64,000 nt of DNA from Poecilobothrus nobilitatus (taxonomy: Eukaryota > Arthropoda > Insecta > Diptera > Dolichopodidae). Positions 1 through 10,669 of this stretch are shown one piece after another. Below the pieces are notes generated by a model, which saw only the letters and a program-made list of their open reading frames with translations, did no database searches and was not told where the DNA came from. Position 1 is the first letter of the stretch; each line of letters starts with the position of its first letter. The position numbers and the translations under genes were made by a program. Location: the NCBI GenBank assembly GCA_947095535.1, contig OX352773.1:106933685-106997684 (forward strand), written 5' to 3'.

Positions 1-259
1 TAGAAAAGAATTTTGTTTGAGTGCCTGTATCAAATGTAAAATTATTAGCCTTTTCCGGTAATTTTTTTGCGTGTCTTTTGTTAATTCCATATTTGAGGAG
101 ATTTTGACGATATAAGTACCATTTTTGCAATGGTTTTAGTTTTTTATCATATAAAACTTTTTTCATTTTTTGATCTAATAAATTCAAGTTTTTATCATCC
201 TGAAACAATTTACTAAATTTTGAAAATATTTCTGGTGACATAACAATCATTCGCTGCAT
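1..259 (-). CDS. Polinton-associated hypothetical protein, 3' part off the window
   Basis: The reading frame stays open for 86 codons from an ATG at 257-259 to the window edge, so the C-terminus is missing. It begins MQRMIVMSPEIF and is rich in Lys, Leu and Asn, with a predicted helical, charged middle (LLDQKMKKVL, KWYLYRQNLLKYGI). Small proteins of this kind lie next to the ATPase and pX-like genes in insect Mavericks; I recognise the style rather than a named family. Its ATG shares one base with the TAA of the upstream gene (TAATG), a very tight arrangement that fits a compact viral-type gene block. No function can be given from sequence alone. Confidence 0.6.
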   Translation of the reverse strand, partial: MQRMIVMSPEIFSKFSKLFQDDKNLNLLDQKMKKVLYDKKLKPLQKWYLYRQNLLKYGINKRHAKKLPEKANNFTFDTGTQTKFFS

Positions 260-597
260 TATGTTTTACTGAGCAATTTCCCTATTACACCAGATATAGT
301 TCCGATTAAAGTTGGTAAAAACCCACCATGTTGAACTAATATTTTTCTTTTGGCTTTTATACTTTTCTTAGAACAGGCTAGAAATCTTAATTGTTTTTTA
401 TGTTTTTTTAATTTTGCTTTTTGTGCTGGTGATATTTTATTATTACCATTTAATATATTGATTGTAATTTCAGCAATAGTTTTTATAATATCGTCATCAC
501 AATATTTAAGAATATTTTTACGAAATTTCTTGTTGTTGCACTTTCCTAGTACACGTAATATATGTTGGTTTTTCTTCAATCGTTTCATACTTTTCAC
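259..597 (-). CDS. Small basic Polinton protein with pX/pVI-like glycine-hydrophobic tail
   Basis: This 112-residue protein is very rich in Lys and Arg over its first 85 residues (for example KAKLKKHKKQL near 62-72) and ends with a Gly-rich hydrophobic tail from about residue 90, beginning HGGFLPTLIG. A basic body plus a GGFLP-type tail is typical of the small putative minor virion proteins of Polintons and adintoviruses, often likened to adenovirus pX or pVI. It overlaps the 3' end of the ATPase gene by 80 bp in another frame and abuts the next ORF by TAATG. The frame is intact. The likely role is DNA condensation or virion assembly; this comes from family resemblance, not from any catalytic motif. 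Confidence 0.7.
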   Translation of the reverse strand: MKSMKRLKKNQHILRVLGKCNNKKFRKNILKYCDDDIIKTIAEITINILNGNNKISPAQKAKLKKHKKQLRFLACSKKSIKAKRKILVQHGGFLPTLIGTISGVIGKLLSKT

Positions 598-1237
598 AGT
601 TGCTGTTATTCAAATCACCCGTATCACAGAAACATATACAATATTCTTTGGAAAAAATATTAGTTCTAATACGAAATAAATCGTTAATGTCTTGTGTTAA
701 ATCCAACACAATATAACCATGCGGTTTTGATGTTGACTCATTATATACTCTCAAGAAATCTTTTATATTTTCCGGATATAGTTGTCTAGCAAGAGGAAAA
801 ATCTGTGATTTGTCTCGAGGGTTTTTGAAAAGCACTAAATATTTACAATTTAATGAAATATCTTTTGAAAATTTTCCCTGATGAAAAACGTTTTGCGTTA
901 ACAATATAATAGATAAATTACGATGGTGTGAAGCTTTAGCAAATAGCTCACATACCTGTTTATTTGCAGAATCTAACATTAAGTCATCTAGAACAATTAA
1001 AGTAGGTTTATTTTCATTACCACTAAATTCTTTTGGGATACTGGTATAAAAGTCTATATAAGGAAAAGCTAGATTTTTTGGAATAGCAGAAATTTCTGGG
1101 TTACACCATTTTATTGTTTCAATTTTCGAATAAATCAATCTATCAATATTTTCAATTAAATTGCTAACAAATGTTGTTTTTCCACATCCAGATGGTCCCG
1201 CTATCATCATTGTAAATGGATGAATAAAATTAATCAT
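518..1237 (-). CDS. Polinton-type genome-packaging ATPase (FtsK/HerA superfamily)
   Basis: This is an intact 239-residue ORF. A P-loop (Walker A) GPSGCGKTT lies at residues 14-22, a Walker B strand TLIVLDDLM near 79-87, and a sensor-like strand SIILLTQNVF near 109-118. The N-terminus INFIHPFTMMIAGPSG is the usual start of Polinton packaging ATPases, and the length matches that family (about 230-250). In this family the enzyme drives DNA into a capsid. The C-terminal 40 residues contain several Cys and overlap the start of the pX-like gene. About 95 bp separate its ATG from the divergent plus-strand ORF at 1333, so a shared divergent promoter is plausible. No stop or frameshift is seen, in contrast with the neighbouring integrase. 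Confidence 0.9.
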   Translation of the reverse strand: MINFIHPFTMMIAGPSGCGKTTFVSNLIENIDRLIYSKIETIKWCNPEISAIPKNLAFPYIDFYTSIPKEFSGNENKPTLIVLDDLMLDSANKQVCELFAKASHHRNLSIILLTQNVFHQGKFSKDISLNCKYLVLFKNPRDKSQIFPLARQLYPENIKDFLRVYNESTSKPHGYIVLDLTQDINDLFRIRTNIFSKEYCICFCDTGDLNNSNCEKYETIEEKPTYITCTRKVQQQEIS

Positions 1238-1332
1238 TTTTGGTCTGTGTCTGATAAGAAACTGAATTTAAAATACAATTTAGAGATAATATAAAACAAG
1301 CGAACATATTTTTAGTACAGTCATTTTGAATT

Positions 1333-1566
1333 ATGGAAGTAGAGGAGTTCTTAAATATTTATTCCTCCGTCTTATTAGATGATCATAAGAAACTAATACT
1401 ACATCTATATAAACACATCAAAAATTTTTCTGAAGTCAATAAATACACTTCAATTTATGGTACTCATTATGCCCTTTGTCCGTGGTCATATGATAATTCT
1501 ACTTCTGGACCAGATACATGTGAATGTCATACAATAGAAAAATATAAAATCACTTTGCAAAATTGA
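1333..1566 (+). CDS. Small hypothetical ORF between ATPase and integrase
   Basis: This is a 77-codon open frame starting MEVEEFLNIYSSVLL and ending KITLQN. It has a charged helical N-terminal half and a Cys/His/Trp-bearing C-terminal half (CPWSYD near 48-53, CECH near 62-65), which might form a small metal site. It is divergent from the ATPase and lies directly upstream of the integrase remnant on the same strand. I do not recognise a family. It could be a short Polinton accessory protein or the remains of a longer one. Its A+T content is close to that of the flanking Polinton genes. Confidence 0.45.
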   Translation: MEVEEFLNIYSSVLLDDHKKLILHLYKHIKNFSEVNKYTSIYGTHYALCPWSYDNSTSGPDTCECHTIEKYKITLQN

Positions 1567-1599
1567 ATTGAATGGTACAAGAATAATATCGAGGTTACA

Positions 1600-1970
1600 A
1601 GTTGTGTCAGAAATTCATAGAGGAGCTAGAAGAAAATTTACTCGAAGAAAATTTATTCAAAAGATTTGGTTGAAATGAGGGATATAAAAATTTAATAAGG
1701 GATATAAATATTTATTAACAGTCATAGATACATTTTCAAAATTTGCGTATGCCGAACCAGTTAAAAATAAGAGCGCTGATAATGTTTTAATCGCAATGAA
1801 AAATATTTTTAAGCGTGCTGGTCAAAAACCAAAAAATTTACAATCTGATCAAGGAATTTTTTAACATAAAATTTCAAAATTTAATGAGGAAAAATAAAAT
1901 TAACCATTATCATACATATTCCGAACTAAAAGCATCAATTGTAGAACGTTTTAATCGTTATTATTACGTT
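1600..1970 (+). pseudogene. Polinton retroviral-type integrase, decayed and truncated
   Basis: Fragments of a DDE integrase can be read in more than one frame. First comes a basic stretch, VSEIHRGARRKF, from about 1603. A DLVEM piece near 1665 holds the likely first catalytic Asp. KYLLTVIDTFSKFAYAEPV lies near 1703-1760, LQSDQG near 1840 carries the second Asp, and SIVERFNRY near 1936-1962 carries the Glu. Order and wording match Polinton integrases. Frameshifts lie between the DLVEM and KYLLT blocks and just after LQSDQG, so no full enzyme can be made. The 3' end is lost where the AT-rich array sequence begins at about 1975. The gene points away from the ATPase block. Confidence 0.85.
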
Positions 1971-2165
1971 TTAATTTTAATTTCTACAAAATATTTATAT
2001 TATAATTTGAATATTTATTTTTATAGTTTTTTTTGAATATTTTTAAATTAAAAAATTTACGTATTCGAAAGAAAAAAAACCAAAAACTTAAATGAAAAGG
2101 AATGGAAAAATTTTTTAAAAATAATAAAAAAAGGAAAATTTATTAAATTAATAATATTTTATACA

Positions 2166-2720
2166 GGCAGCCTCACCTTAGGTTTCGACGAGTAGGCTTG
2201 AATCACAGCAACTCGAACAGTTTTAGAAATATTTATTTTCTCTGCACGGTAGCTACTTATTTCCTTTGGTTACGGACTAGTCGAGGCCCTTGCTTCCTGC
2301 TGCAGATGTTGTCTGAAATTCGGATAGGACTTTTCCTTTTCTCTACTTGCGGTGCGTGTTACCAGTTGGCAATTTAAATTTGTTACACAAAATCACTTTA
2401 GAAAAGTTTTTTTCACAAGATCACTTCAAAATTTCTAATGCTCCAATAGTTTACAAAGTTTTTTATTCAACCAAGAATTTTTTTTTAATTATTTACTTTG
2501 AATCTGTTATTGATCCGTTTTAATTTACACAAAAATTTCATATGTAAAATGTTATTTAGTTCATTTTAAATTTAGGTTTCGACGAGTAGGCTTGAATGAC
2601 AGCAACTCGAACAGTTTTAGAAATATTTATTTTCTCTGCACAGTAGCTCCTTTTTTCCTTTGGTTACGGACTAGTCGGGGGCCTCGCTTCCTGTTGCAGA
2701 TGTTGTCTAAAATTTGGATA
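2166..2720. repeat. Direct repeat of a GC-richer 145-bp block
   Basis: A block beginning GGTTTCGACGAGTAGGCTTG and running through CAGCAACTCGAACAG to CAGATGTTGTCT lies at about 2179-2321 and again at 2574-2710 with a few substitutions. A third, cut-short start is at 3737-3756. It is less AT-rich than its surroundings and is absent from later array units. I do not recognise its origin. It may be another element fragment captured before the array expanded. Confidence 0.7.
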
Positions 2721-3079
2721 GATTAGTTCATTTTTAAGATAGATTAGTTCATCTAAGATTTGGATTATTTAGTTGATTTTAAATTTTTTATAGTTTGTAA
2801 TTAGTTAAACTTTATTCCTTCAGGTCTAATTAATAATTAATTTACAAAAATATTCTTTTAGAATATTTGGCAAATGCAAACGCAAACATATGTTTGTTAC
2901 GCGTGACTTTTATTTCCCAGGTAAACATATGTTTCTTACGGGTTTGAATTTGTTTACCAGGTAAATAATTATTCGATAGGTTAATAACTTTTTAATAAAA
3001 ATTGCGAAATTATTTTGAATTGTTACACAATTATTTAAATTGTGCTGTCAAATAAACAAAAGTGTCATTTACAATTTTA

Positions 3080-3430
3080 CAATTCTTACTTGACAATAAC
3101 TCCTCCGTTTTTTTTTGTGGAACGAATATCTGCAACTGATAATCTTAGTTTAGCCGGATTAATGTGCAACTTAACTTTTTGAATTGCAGCACCTGGTTTA
3201 GAATCGCTATTTATTGGCTTAAGAAAATATTTTGAATATTTGGTTTACTTTTTCGCGTCTTAAGCTTAGTCTGATCCGCATAGGAAGGAACTTCAGTGAC
3301 TTTGAATTTGTACTTGATCCGCTATACCTATAATTTTTCTTCCAGTCTCTCCAGCTTCTTGATTATAACCTCCTGCCAATCTGGCATCTCATCGACCATA
3401 TAATTTCTTTGAAAAGGTTTATTTTTATTA
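3080..3430 (-). pseudogene. LINE ORF1 N-terminal fragment
   Basis: Read on the minus strand, 3430 to 3080 gives a Gag-like N-terminus starting MVDEMPDWQEVIIKKLERL, then after a frameshift a KLKTRKSKPNIQ segment and an INPAKLRLSVADIRS segment. This order matches ORF1 of I/Jockey-type LINEs, where a helical N-terminus precedes a nucleic-acid-binding part. The copy stops before the zinc knuckle. Frameshifts and stops make it non-coding. Confidence 0.65.
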
Positions 3431-4484
3431 AAATCTGAAAAGACTTATGCAAAAAGAAAAAATATTAATAATATGGAATATGGTATTTTTTTTGCGTATT
3501 TATAAACTTAATTTCTACAAAATATTTATATTATAATTTGAATATTTATTTTTATAGATTTTTTCGAATATTTTTAAATTAAAAAATTTACTTATTCGAA
3601 AGAAAAAAAAAAACCACAAAATTAAATGAAAAGGAAAGGAAAAGGAAAAATTTTTTAAAAATAATAAAAAAGGCAAATTTATTAAATTAATAATAATATC
3701 TTAAATTAATAATATTTTATATAGGCAGCCTCACCTTAGGTTTCGACGAGTAGGCTTTAAAAATTGCAAAATTATTTTGAATTGATGAGAAATAAGTTTT
3801 AATTTGTTTCCTAGGTAAATAAATGATGATTCGGCAGGTTAATAACTTTTCAATAAAAATCTTTTTTTTCGTTTTTTTATATATCCAAAAAATTATATAA
3901 TATATTATATTATCTTGTTGATCGCGCGAAATTCAAACTGTACAATTTTTGTTAGCGGATTCAATATTATTAATGTTATGTTTGTTTTGTATTTGTTTAC
4001 AGTTTTTATTGCCTTTACTTTTAATATTTTTAAATGAACCTACATATGTACATTATTTATAAATGTATGTAAGTTATCTATCCTGTAAACTTAAATTCAT
4101 AAATTATAAATTCCGTTTTTTCTATATTACTTAAATTGTTCTGTCAAATAAACAAAATTGTCAAATTACAATTCTTACATTTATATATTTTTTTCTTCAT
4201 ATAATTTTTACCGTCGCATAATTGCAACTAGTTATTTCCAACTGTACAAAATATAGTAAAATATTATCCAACTGTACAAATTATTTATAAAATAAAAGTA
4301 CAGCTATAATTGGGTCATTACTGAGTAAAGTTTATACCTATAAAACATAAAATTATTTAAATTAGCTCTAAATACAAAATTTTGTTTTAAATTAAGTTAT
4401 TATGTAAATTAAAAAATTAAGTTAAAGTAATTTATTGTGTTTTTTTATTTATTTTTTTCTTTTCAGTGCTTGTGAAGCTAAATT

Positions 4485-4498
4485 TGGCGCAGTCGGTA
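4485..4498 (+). other. tRNA-Ser primer-binding-site-like motif of the repeat family
   Basis: TGGCGCAGTCGGTA is identical to the first 14 nt of the PBS of the errantivirus in this window (17 of 20 if extended), which is complementary to the 3' end of an insect tRNA-Ser. Exact copies also start at 8471, 21452, 31948, 37222, 40425, 43679, 46931, 52922 and 59722. Variants with one or two changes lie in the other monomers, for example GCTCAGTCGG near 11853, 23969 and 25481, and GCAGTTGG in all B monomers of the regular array. A conserved pyrimidine tract and CAG lie about 25 nt upstream, and a GTCGG/CCGAC hairpin overlaps its 3' end. Confidence 0.6.
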
Positions 4499-4789
4499 TA
4501 ATTGACGACGGTAAAACAGCATCTCGTAATTGAAAAAATTCTCTATTTTTAATAGACATGATTATTTCATTATTTATCCAACAGTTAAATCTAGACATGC
4601 ATGAGCGAGTTCTAGATGAATCTGATTTGGCTCTTTTTAGTATTTAAAATTTTTATTATTTATTTTCTTAATGTTTCAATTTTTACTTTCGTTAACCGAT
4701 TTGTGGCGATTTAGTCATGTTCCGATAGTCAACCACGTTGTAGTTAGTTATTATTGTTTTAAATATAAAAAATTTTATATTTAAATTTT

Positions 4790-5240
4790 TTTGGTAAGTT
4801 AATATTAAATCAAGCTTAAACTATATGATAATAATAACTTTGAATATAAACCAAACTTTAAAAACTTTTTATAACTAATTTTGGAATTTCAGCACAATAG
4901 CTTAAGCTTATTATGGTTATATTTTTTAAAATTTTTTTTTAAATTTTCACGTAAATATTAAAACAAGCTTAAACTTTAATAATATTAAGAATACACCAAA
5001 CTTAAAAAACTTTTCATATCTAATTAGGAATATTCAGCTCAATAGCTTAAACTTATTTTTTTTTTTAAATTTATAAAACTTTTTTTTCAATTTTCATGCA
5101 AATATTAAATCAAGCTTAACTTTGTATTTAAACCAACCCAAACTTTGAAAACTTTTCATATTTAATTAAGACCAGTAAGCACAATATCTTAAGCTTATTA
5201 CCGTTTTAATTTGAAATTTAAATATAACTGATATTCTAAC
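4790..5240. repeat. Degenerate tandem repeat, about 145-bp period
   Basis: Three diverged copies share the landmarks AATATTAAATCAAGCTTAA, then CCAAACTTTAAAAACTTTT, then AGCACAATAGCTTAAGCTTA. They begin near 4799, 4955 and 5102. The block interrupts an array monomer after TTGTAGTTAGTTA at about 4748 and is not seen elsewhere in the window. Confidence 0.6.
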
Positions 5241-5399
5241 CGCTAAGCTTAATTTAAAATACTCAAAAGCATAAAACTACTTATCACAATTTTATTGCAT
5301 ACATTTAGGAGAACTGGTGAATAAAAGCTCCCTCTGACGCTGAAACGGCATAATGAAAGCTTTAAAAAAGCTCCTCCTGGCTCTGAAACGGCATATACA

Positions 5400-5730
5400 T
5401 ACAACTGTCAATGTTATCTACATTTGCATTTTGCGCTATTATTGATCACATCAGAAGGACATCTGATTCAAATTCTTCTTCAATGCGTGTTAATCTTATT
5501 CTGGGCTTCCTTATTTTCGTATCATTGATTGTGTACTCGTAATCCGTTATTTTTCCTAGCTCCGCTTTCAAAATGTCACCGAGAGGAAACAACCCAGGTT
5601 TGATAATAACTCCTCCAATTTTATTGTGGAACGAATATCTGCAACTGATAATCTTAGTTTAGCCGGATGAATGTGCTACTAAATTTTTTGAATTGCAACA
5701 CCTGGTTTAGAAGCGCTATTAATAAGAAGC
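5400..5730 (-). pseudogene. LINE ORF1 fragment
   Basis: This minus-strand scrap of the same LINE ORF1 includes the segment read as KPRIRLTR in the 9258-9479 copy and the upstream SVADIRS segment. It is broken by stops and small indels and joined directly to array sequence at 5730. It is non-coding. The same joint (TTTGAATTGCAACACCTGG) is seen in later copies. Confidence 0.55.
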
Positions 5731-6700
5731 GCTAATAATAATTAGTTCATATTATTTAAACTTTATTCCTTCAGGTCTAATTAATAATTAATTTACAAAA
5801 AAGTTCTTTTACAATATTTGGCAAATTCTACTTGCATTTTTGCTGACGCAAACATATGTTTGTTACGCCTGACTTTTATTTCCCAGGTAAACATATGTTT
5901 ATTACGCGTTTGAATTTGTTTCCCAGGTAAATAATTATTCGGCAGTTTAATAACTTTTTAATAAAAATTGCAAAATTATTTTGAATTGATGAGAAATAAG
6001 TTTTAATTTGTTTCCTAGGTAAATAAATGATGATTCGGCAGGTTAATAACTTTTCAATAAAAATCTTTTCTTTCGTTTTTTTATATATCCAAAAATTTAT
6101 ATAATATATTATATTATCTTGTTGATCGCGCGAAAATCAAACTGTACAATTTTTGTTAGCGGATTCAATACTATTAATGTTATGTTTGTTTTGTATTTGT
6201 TTAGAGTTTTTATTGCCTTTACTTTTAATATTTTTAAATGAACCTACATATGTACATTATTTATAAATGTATGTAAGTTATCTATCCTGTAAACTTAAAT
6301 TCATAAATTATAAATTCCGTTTTTTCTATATTACTTAAATTGTTCTGTCAAATAAACAAAATTGTCAAATTACAATTCTTACATTTATATATTTTTTTTC
6401 TTCATATAATTTTTACCGTCGCATAATTGCAACTAGTTATTTCCAACTGTACAAAATATAGTAAAATATTATCCAACTGTACAAATTATTTATAAAATAA
6501 AAGTACAGCTATAATTGGGTCATTACTGAATAAAGTTTATACCTATAAAACATAAAATTATTTAAATTAGCTGTAAATACAAAATTTTGTTTTAAATTAA
6601 GTTATTATGTAAATTAAAAAATTAAGTTAAAGTAATTTATTGTGTTTTTAGCACATTTCCAAAAAAATTTTGAAAAAATGTGCTTATTAGTTTCACTCTG

Positions 6701-6724
6701 TCCGTCCGTCCGTCCGTCCGTCTG
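6701..6724 (+). repeat. (TCCG/GTCC)n tetranucleotide microsatellite
   Basis: Five TCCG units and a degenerate sixth follow the left inverted repeat by about 40 bp. A run of the complementary tetranucleotide lies at 63626-63644 in the related element. Confidence 0.9.
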
Positions 6725-7007
6725 TTTACAAAACTTCTACACCGTTAAAGATAGAGAAAAAAAATTTTAACCATAGGTAGGTCTTATAAAAAAAATAATT
6801 TTGTGGAACAACTTTTTCATGTAGCCCCCCCCCATTACGGAGCTACACCCCCTCAAACTTTGAAAAAGCCCTATTTTTAAATGCATATATCTTATGTTCT
6901 GCTTAAGATTTTTTCAATCTGAAAACGTCATTCGACAGGTATTTCTTTTATCTTTGTAAATTAATATCAAAATTATACAATTTTTTTAAATTTAGTATTT
7001 AAATTTA

Positions 7008-8215
7008 CCGTTATGTGAAAACCAAATTTTGCATGATTTTTCTACTTTCATAACTCCGGCACGCTTCTAGATACAAGCTTGAAATTTTGAGGCAAGAAAG
7101 AACTTTTAGAATTAGTATAAGTTTCCTCAGAAAATTTTTTCGGACCACCCCCTGTTTATGAGCTATTAGGGCTTAAAAATTGAAAATTTGCTATTTTTAA
7201 ACACCTGTAACTTAGGAACCTGCACACATTTTACTTCTGCAAGATGTAAAAATTAAAGCTACAATAATATATTTTTACGTGTGTGAAAGGTTTATTTTAA
7301 TTGTAAAGGGTTCCAAAGTTGCAGCTCTTCAAAATTGTAAAAAAGCCCCATTTTCAGATATATATATCTCGGGCTCTGCGTAATAGTTTTGCAATCTAAA
7401 ACCGGCAGAAGATCGAAAATTTTATTATCTATATGAAACAATATCAAAATTATGTAATATTATGTAATTTACGATTTAAATTTACCGTTATGTGAAAACC
7501 ACATTTTGCATGAAATTTCTTTTTTCATAACTCCGGCACCCCTTTAGATAGGAACCTGAAATTTTGAGACAAGAAAGAACTTTTAGAATTAGTATAAGTT
7601 TCCTCAGAAAATTTTTTGGTAACGCCCCCTCTTTAAGAGTTATTACGCCTCAAAAATTGAAAATTAGCTATTTTTAGACACCTGTAACTTAGGCACCTGT
7701 AAAAATTTTTCTTCGGCAAGACATGAAAATGAAAGCTACAATAATATATTTTTACGTGTGTGAAAGGTTTATTTTAGTTGTAAAGGGTTCCAAAGCTGCA
7801 GCTCTTCAAAATTGTAAAAAAGCTCCATTTTCAGATGTATATATCTCGGGCTTTGCGTAATAGTTTTGCAATCTAAAACCGCCAGAAGATCAAAAATTTT
7901 ATTATCTATATAAAACAATATCAAAATTATGTAATATTTTGTAATTTACGATTTAAATTTACCGTTATGTGAAAACCACATTTTGCATGAAATTTCTTTT
8001 TTCATAACTCCGGCACCCCTTTAGATAGGAACCTGAAATTTTGAGACAAGAAAGAACTTTTAGAATTAGTATAAGTTTCCTCAGAAAATTTTTTGGTAAC
8101 GCCCCCTCTTTAAGAGTTATTACGCCTCAAAAATTGAAATTTTGCTATTTTTAGACACCTGTAACTTAGGCACCTGTAAAAACTTTTCTTCGGCAAGACA
8201 TAAAAATTAAAGCTT
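7008..8215. repeat. Internal tandem repeat of about 477 bp
   Basis: The landmark TTTACCGTTATGTGAAAACC recurs near 7005, 7482 and 7960, and CACCTGTAACTTAGG recurs near 7202, 7680 and 8157. The second and third copies are the closest to each other. The first differs by more substitutions, so the array grew by a later duplication of one unit. Confidence 0.8.
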
Positions 8216-8814
8216 CAATAATATATTTTTACGTGTGTTAACAGCTTTTCTTAGTTATATAGGATTCCGGACTTACGGCCCCTCAAAATCTCAAAAATGT
8301 CCTATTTTCACGTTTTTTTCTTATTACATGAAATTTTCAAATTTTTGTGTAAGTCACACTTCTAAACAATTTGTATTGAGTTTTGGAAATGTGCGCTTTT
8401 AAAAACCGTTGGTTTACATTCTACCTTGTTTTATTTATTTTTTTCTTTTCAGTGCTTGTGAAGCTAAATTTGGCGCAGTCGGTATAATTGACGACGGTAA
8501 AACAGCATCTCGTAATTGAAAAAATTCTCTATTTTTAATAGACATGATTATTTCATTATTTATCCAACAGTTTAATCTAGACATGCATGAGCGAGTTCTA
8601 GATGAATCCGATTTGGCTCTTTGTAGTATTTAAAATTTTTATTATTTATTTTCTTAATGTTTCAATTTTTACTTTCGTTAACCGATTTGTGGCGATTTAG
8701 TCATGTTCCGATAGTCAACCAAGTTGTAGTTAGTTAATACCATACCATTAACATCTTAATGACTTTATGGTCAAACGCCGCTATACACTTAACTCAACAT
8801 TAATATTATGTATC

Positions 8815-9545
8815 TTGTTACAGAGATTGGTGATCACGTCGTCGATTAATGTGGCTAATTTGTAGTTCTGGTAACATTCGTGTTATCAAGGATATTAACA
8901 ACACCGGCTGTAGTACTCTATATCGTGTATACTCTATATCAAGGTATTTAACAGACGTGCAATGTTTTTTCAACAAGTCAATATTTGTATCACCAACGAA
9001 AAAAATGTTGTGATGGTCATCGATTATGTTAAATTGATCCATAAGCCGAAGTTTCGTGTTTGGCACCGCATTTACCACATTTTGTTTCTGAATAACATTT
9101 GACTTGAAAATAGCTGTAGTCGCTGCATTTACTACACCTAGGTGCATAGAAATGTTCACTAACATACCGCCACCCAACGTTAATGTTGTTGTTAGTGTTG
9201 TTAGTGTTAACAACAACGTTAGTGTTGACGATTTTGTTAAATGTCGACTTCTTACATTCAATAATGTACCTGTACCTGATTGCCATACTTTTTCTTGTTA
9301 ATAATTTTGCATTCGTCGGTGTTATCTATATTTGCATTTTCCGCTATTATTGATTCCATCAGCAGGACATCTGATTCGAATTCTTCTTCAACGCGTGTTA
9401 ATCTTATTCTGGGCTTCCTTATTTTCGTATCATTAATTGTGTACTCGTCATCCGTTATTTTTCCTAGCTCCACTTTCAAAATGATTATCTTAGTTTAGTC
9501 GGATGAATGTGCTACTAAATTTTTTCAATTGCAACACCTGGTTTA
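8815..9545 (-). pseudogene. LINE ORF1 zinc-knuckle plus endonuclease scrap
   Basis: On the minus strand, 9479-9258 reads as an ORF1 middle segment (ELGKITDDEYT, KPRIRLTRVEEEF). 9286-9029 then reads as a nucleic-acid-binding part with CSKCSDYSYFQVKC and CGKCGAKHE, a zinc-knuckle pattern in which Tyr replaces the usual first His. Downstream a separate frame contains a FVGDTNIDLLKK motif, as in the apurinic-type endonuclease of LINEs. Most of the ORF1 end and of the endonuclease is missing between the two. The parts lie in different frames, so this is a pseudogene. It is the best-preserved ORF1 copy in the left array. Confidence 0.7.
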
Positions 9546-10009
9546 GAATCGCTATTTATTATTAGTTCATATTATTTAAACTTTATTCCTTCAGGTCTAA
9601 TTTATAATTAATTTACAAAAAAGTTCTTTTACAACATTTGGCAAATTCTACTTGCATTTGTGCTGACGCAAACATATGTTTGTTACGCGTGACTTTTATG
9701 TCCCAGGTAAACATATGTTTATTACGCGTTTGAATTTGTTTCCCAGTAAATAATTATTCGACAGATTAATAACTTTTTAATAAAAATTGCAAAATTATTT
9801 TGAATTGATGAGAAATAATTTTTAATTTGTTTCCTAGGTAAATAAATGATGATTCGGCAGGTTAATAACTTTTCAATAAAAATCTTTTCTTTCGTTTTTT
9901 TATATCTCCAAAAATTTATATAAAATATTATATTCTCTTGTTGATCGCGCGAAATTCAAACTGTACAATTTTTGTTAGCACATTCGATATTATTAATATT
10001 ACCACATTA

Positions 10010-10415
10010 TTAATGTTCCCATAATTTACCACATTTTGTTTATGAAGAACATTTGACCTGAAAATAGCCGTAGTCGCTGCATTTACTACAACTAGGTACA
10101 TAAAAATGTTTATTAACATAATGGCTCCGCCACCCCACGTTAATATAAGTGTTGATGATTTTGTTAAATGTCGACTTCTTATAATCAATAATGTACCTGT
10201 ACCTGATTGCCATACTTTTCCTTGTGAATAATTTTGCATTCGTCAATGTTATCTACATTTGCATTTTGCGCTATTATTGATCACATCAAAAGGACATCTG
10301 ATTCAAATTCTTCTTCAACGCGTGTTAATCTTATTCTGGGCTTCCTTATTTTCGTATCATTGATTGTGTACTCGTAATCCGTTATTTTTCCTAGCTCCGC
10401 TTTCAAAATGTCACC
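10010..10415 (-). pseudogene. LINE ORF1 fragment
   Basis: A shorter minus-strand copy of the ORF1 middle and zinc-knuckle part (CSKCSDYGYFQVKC near 10085). Its 5' end joins array sequence at about 10415 (TCACCG|TGACTTATGC) and its other end breaks off near 10015 inside core-monomer sequence. The second knuckle and the endonuclease scrap are absent. Confidence 0.6.
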
Positions 10416-10669
10416 GTGACTTATGCAAAAAGAAAAATGTTAATAATATGGAATAAGGAATTTTTTCTTACGTATTTGTAAAATTAATTTCTACAAAATA
10501 TTTATATTACAATTTGAATATTTATTTTCATAGGTTTTTGAATATTTTCTAAATTAAAAAATTTACTTATTCGAAAGAAAATAAAACCAAAAAATTAAAT
10601 GAAAAGGAAAAAGGATTTAAAAATAATAAAAACAGGAAAATTTATTAAATGAATAATATTTCGTTTTTT

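Larger units (their letters stand above)
1..1975. mobile_element. Polinton/Maverick fragment, truncated at both ends
   Basis: The segment combines a packaging-type ATPase, a small basic pX-like protein and a further short ORF on the minus strand with a retroviral-type integrase on the plus strand. Together these are characteristic of Polinton/Maverick elements and adintovirus-like relatives. The left end runs off the window. The right end is cut inside the integrase: from about 1975 the sequence becomes the AT-rich repeat that recurs at 3505-3735. No terminal inverted repeat, protein-primed polymerase, protease or capsid gene is in view; those would be expected beyond position 1. The minus-strand genes are open, while the integrase is decayed. 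Confidence 0.85.
6651..8432. mobile_element. Helentron/DINE-1-like non-autonomous element with 14-bp inverted repeats
   Basis: The insertion splits an array monomer: TTATTGTGTTTTT before it and TTTATTTATTTTTTTC after it are contiguous in other copies. GCACATTTCCAAAA at 6651-6664 is perfectly inverted as TTTTGGAAATGTGC at 8381-8394. Inside lie a (GTCC)n microsatellite at 6701-6724 and about 2.5 copies of a roughly 477-bp tandem repeat. After the right inverted repeat a short hairpin AAACC-GTT-GGTTT is followed by CTACCTTG. Subterminal inverted repeats, a GTCY run, internal tandem repeats and a 3' hairpin resemble DINE-1/mini-me Helentron-like elements. No coding frame is present. The class is inferred from structure only. 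Confidence 0.6.

Noticed and set aside
350..679. 109-codon plus-strand frame over the Polinton genes
   Set aside because: Antisense to the pX-like and ATPase genes; Phe/Leu/Ile-rich as expected of the complement of Lys/Asn-rich coding.
4485..4498. tRNA-Ser gene fragment
   Set aside because: Only the 3' acceptor-end complement is present, with no cloverleaf or internal promoter boxes around it. A PBS explains it better.
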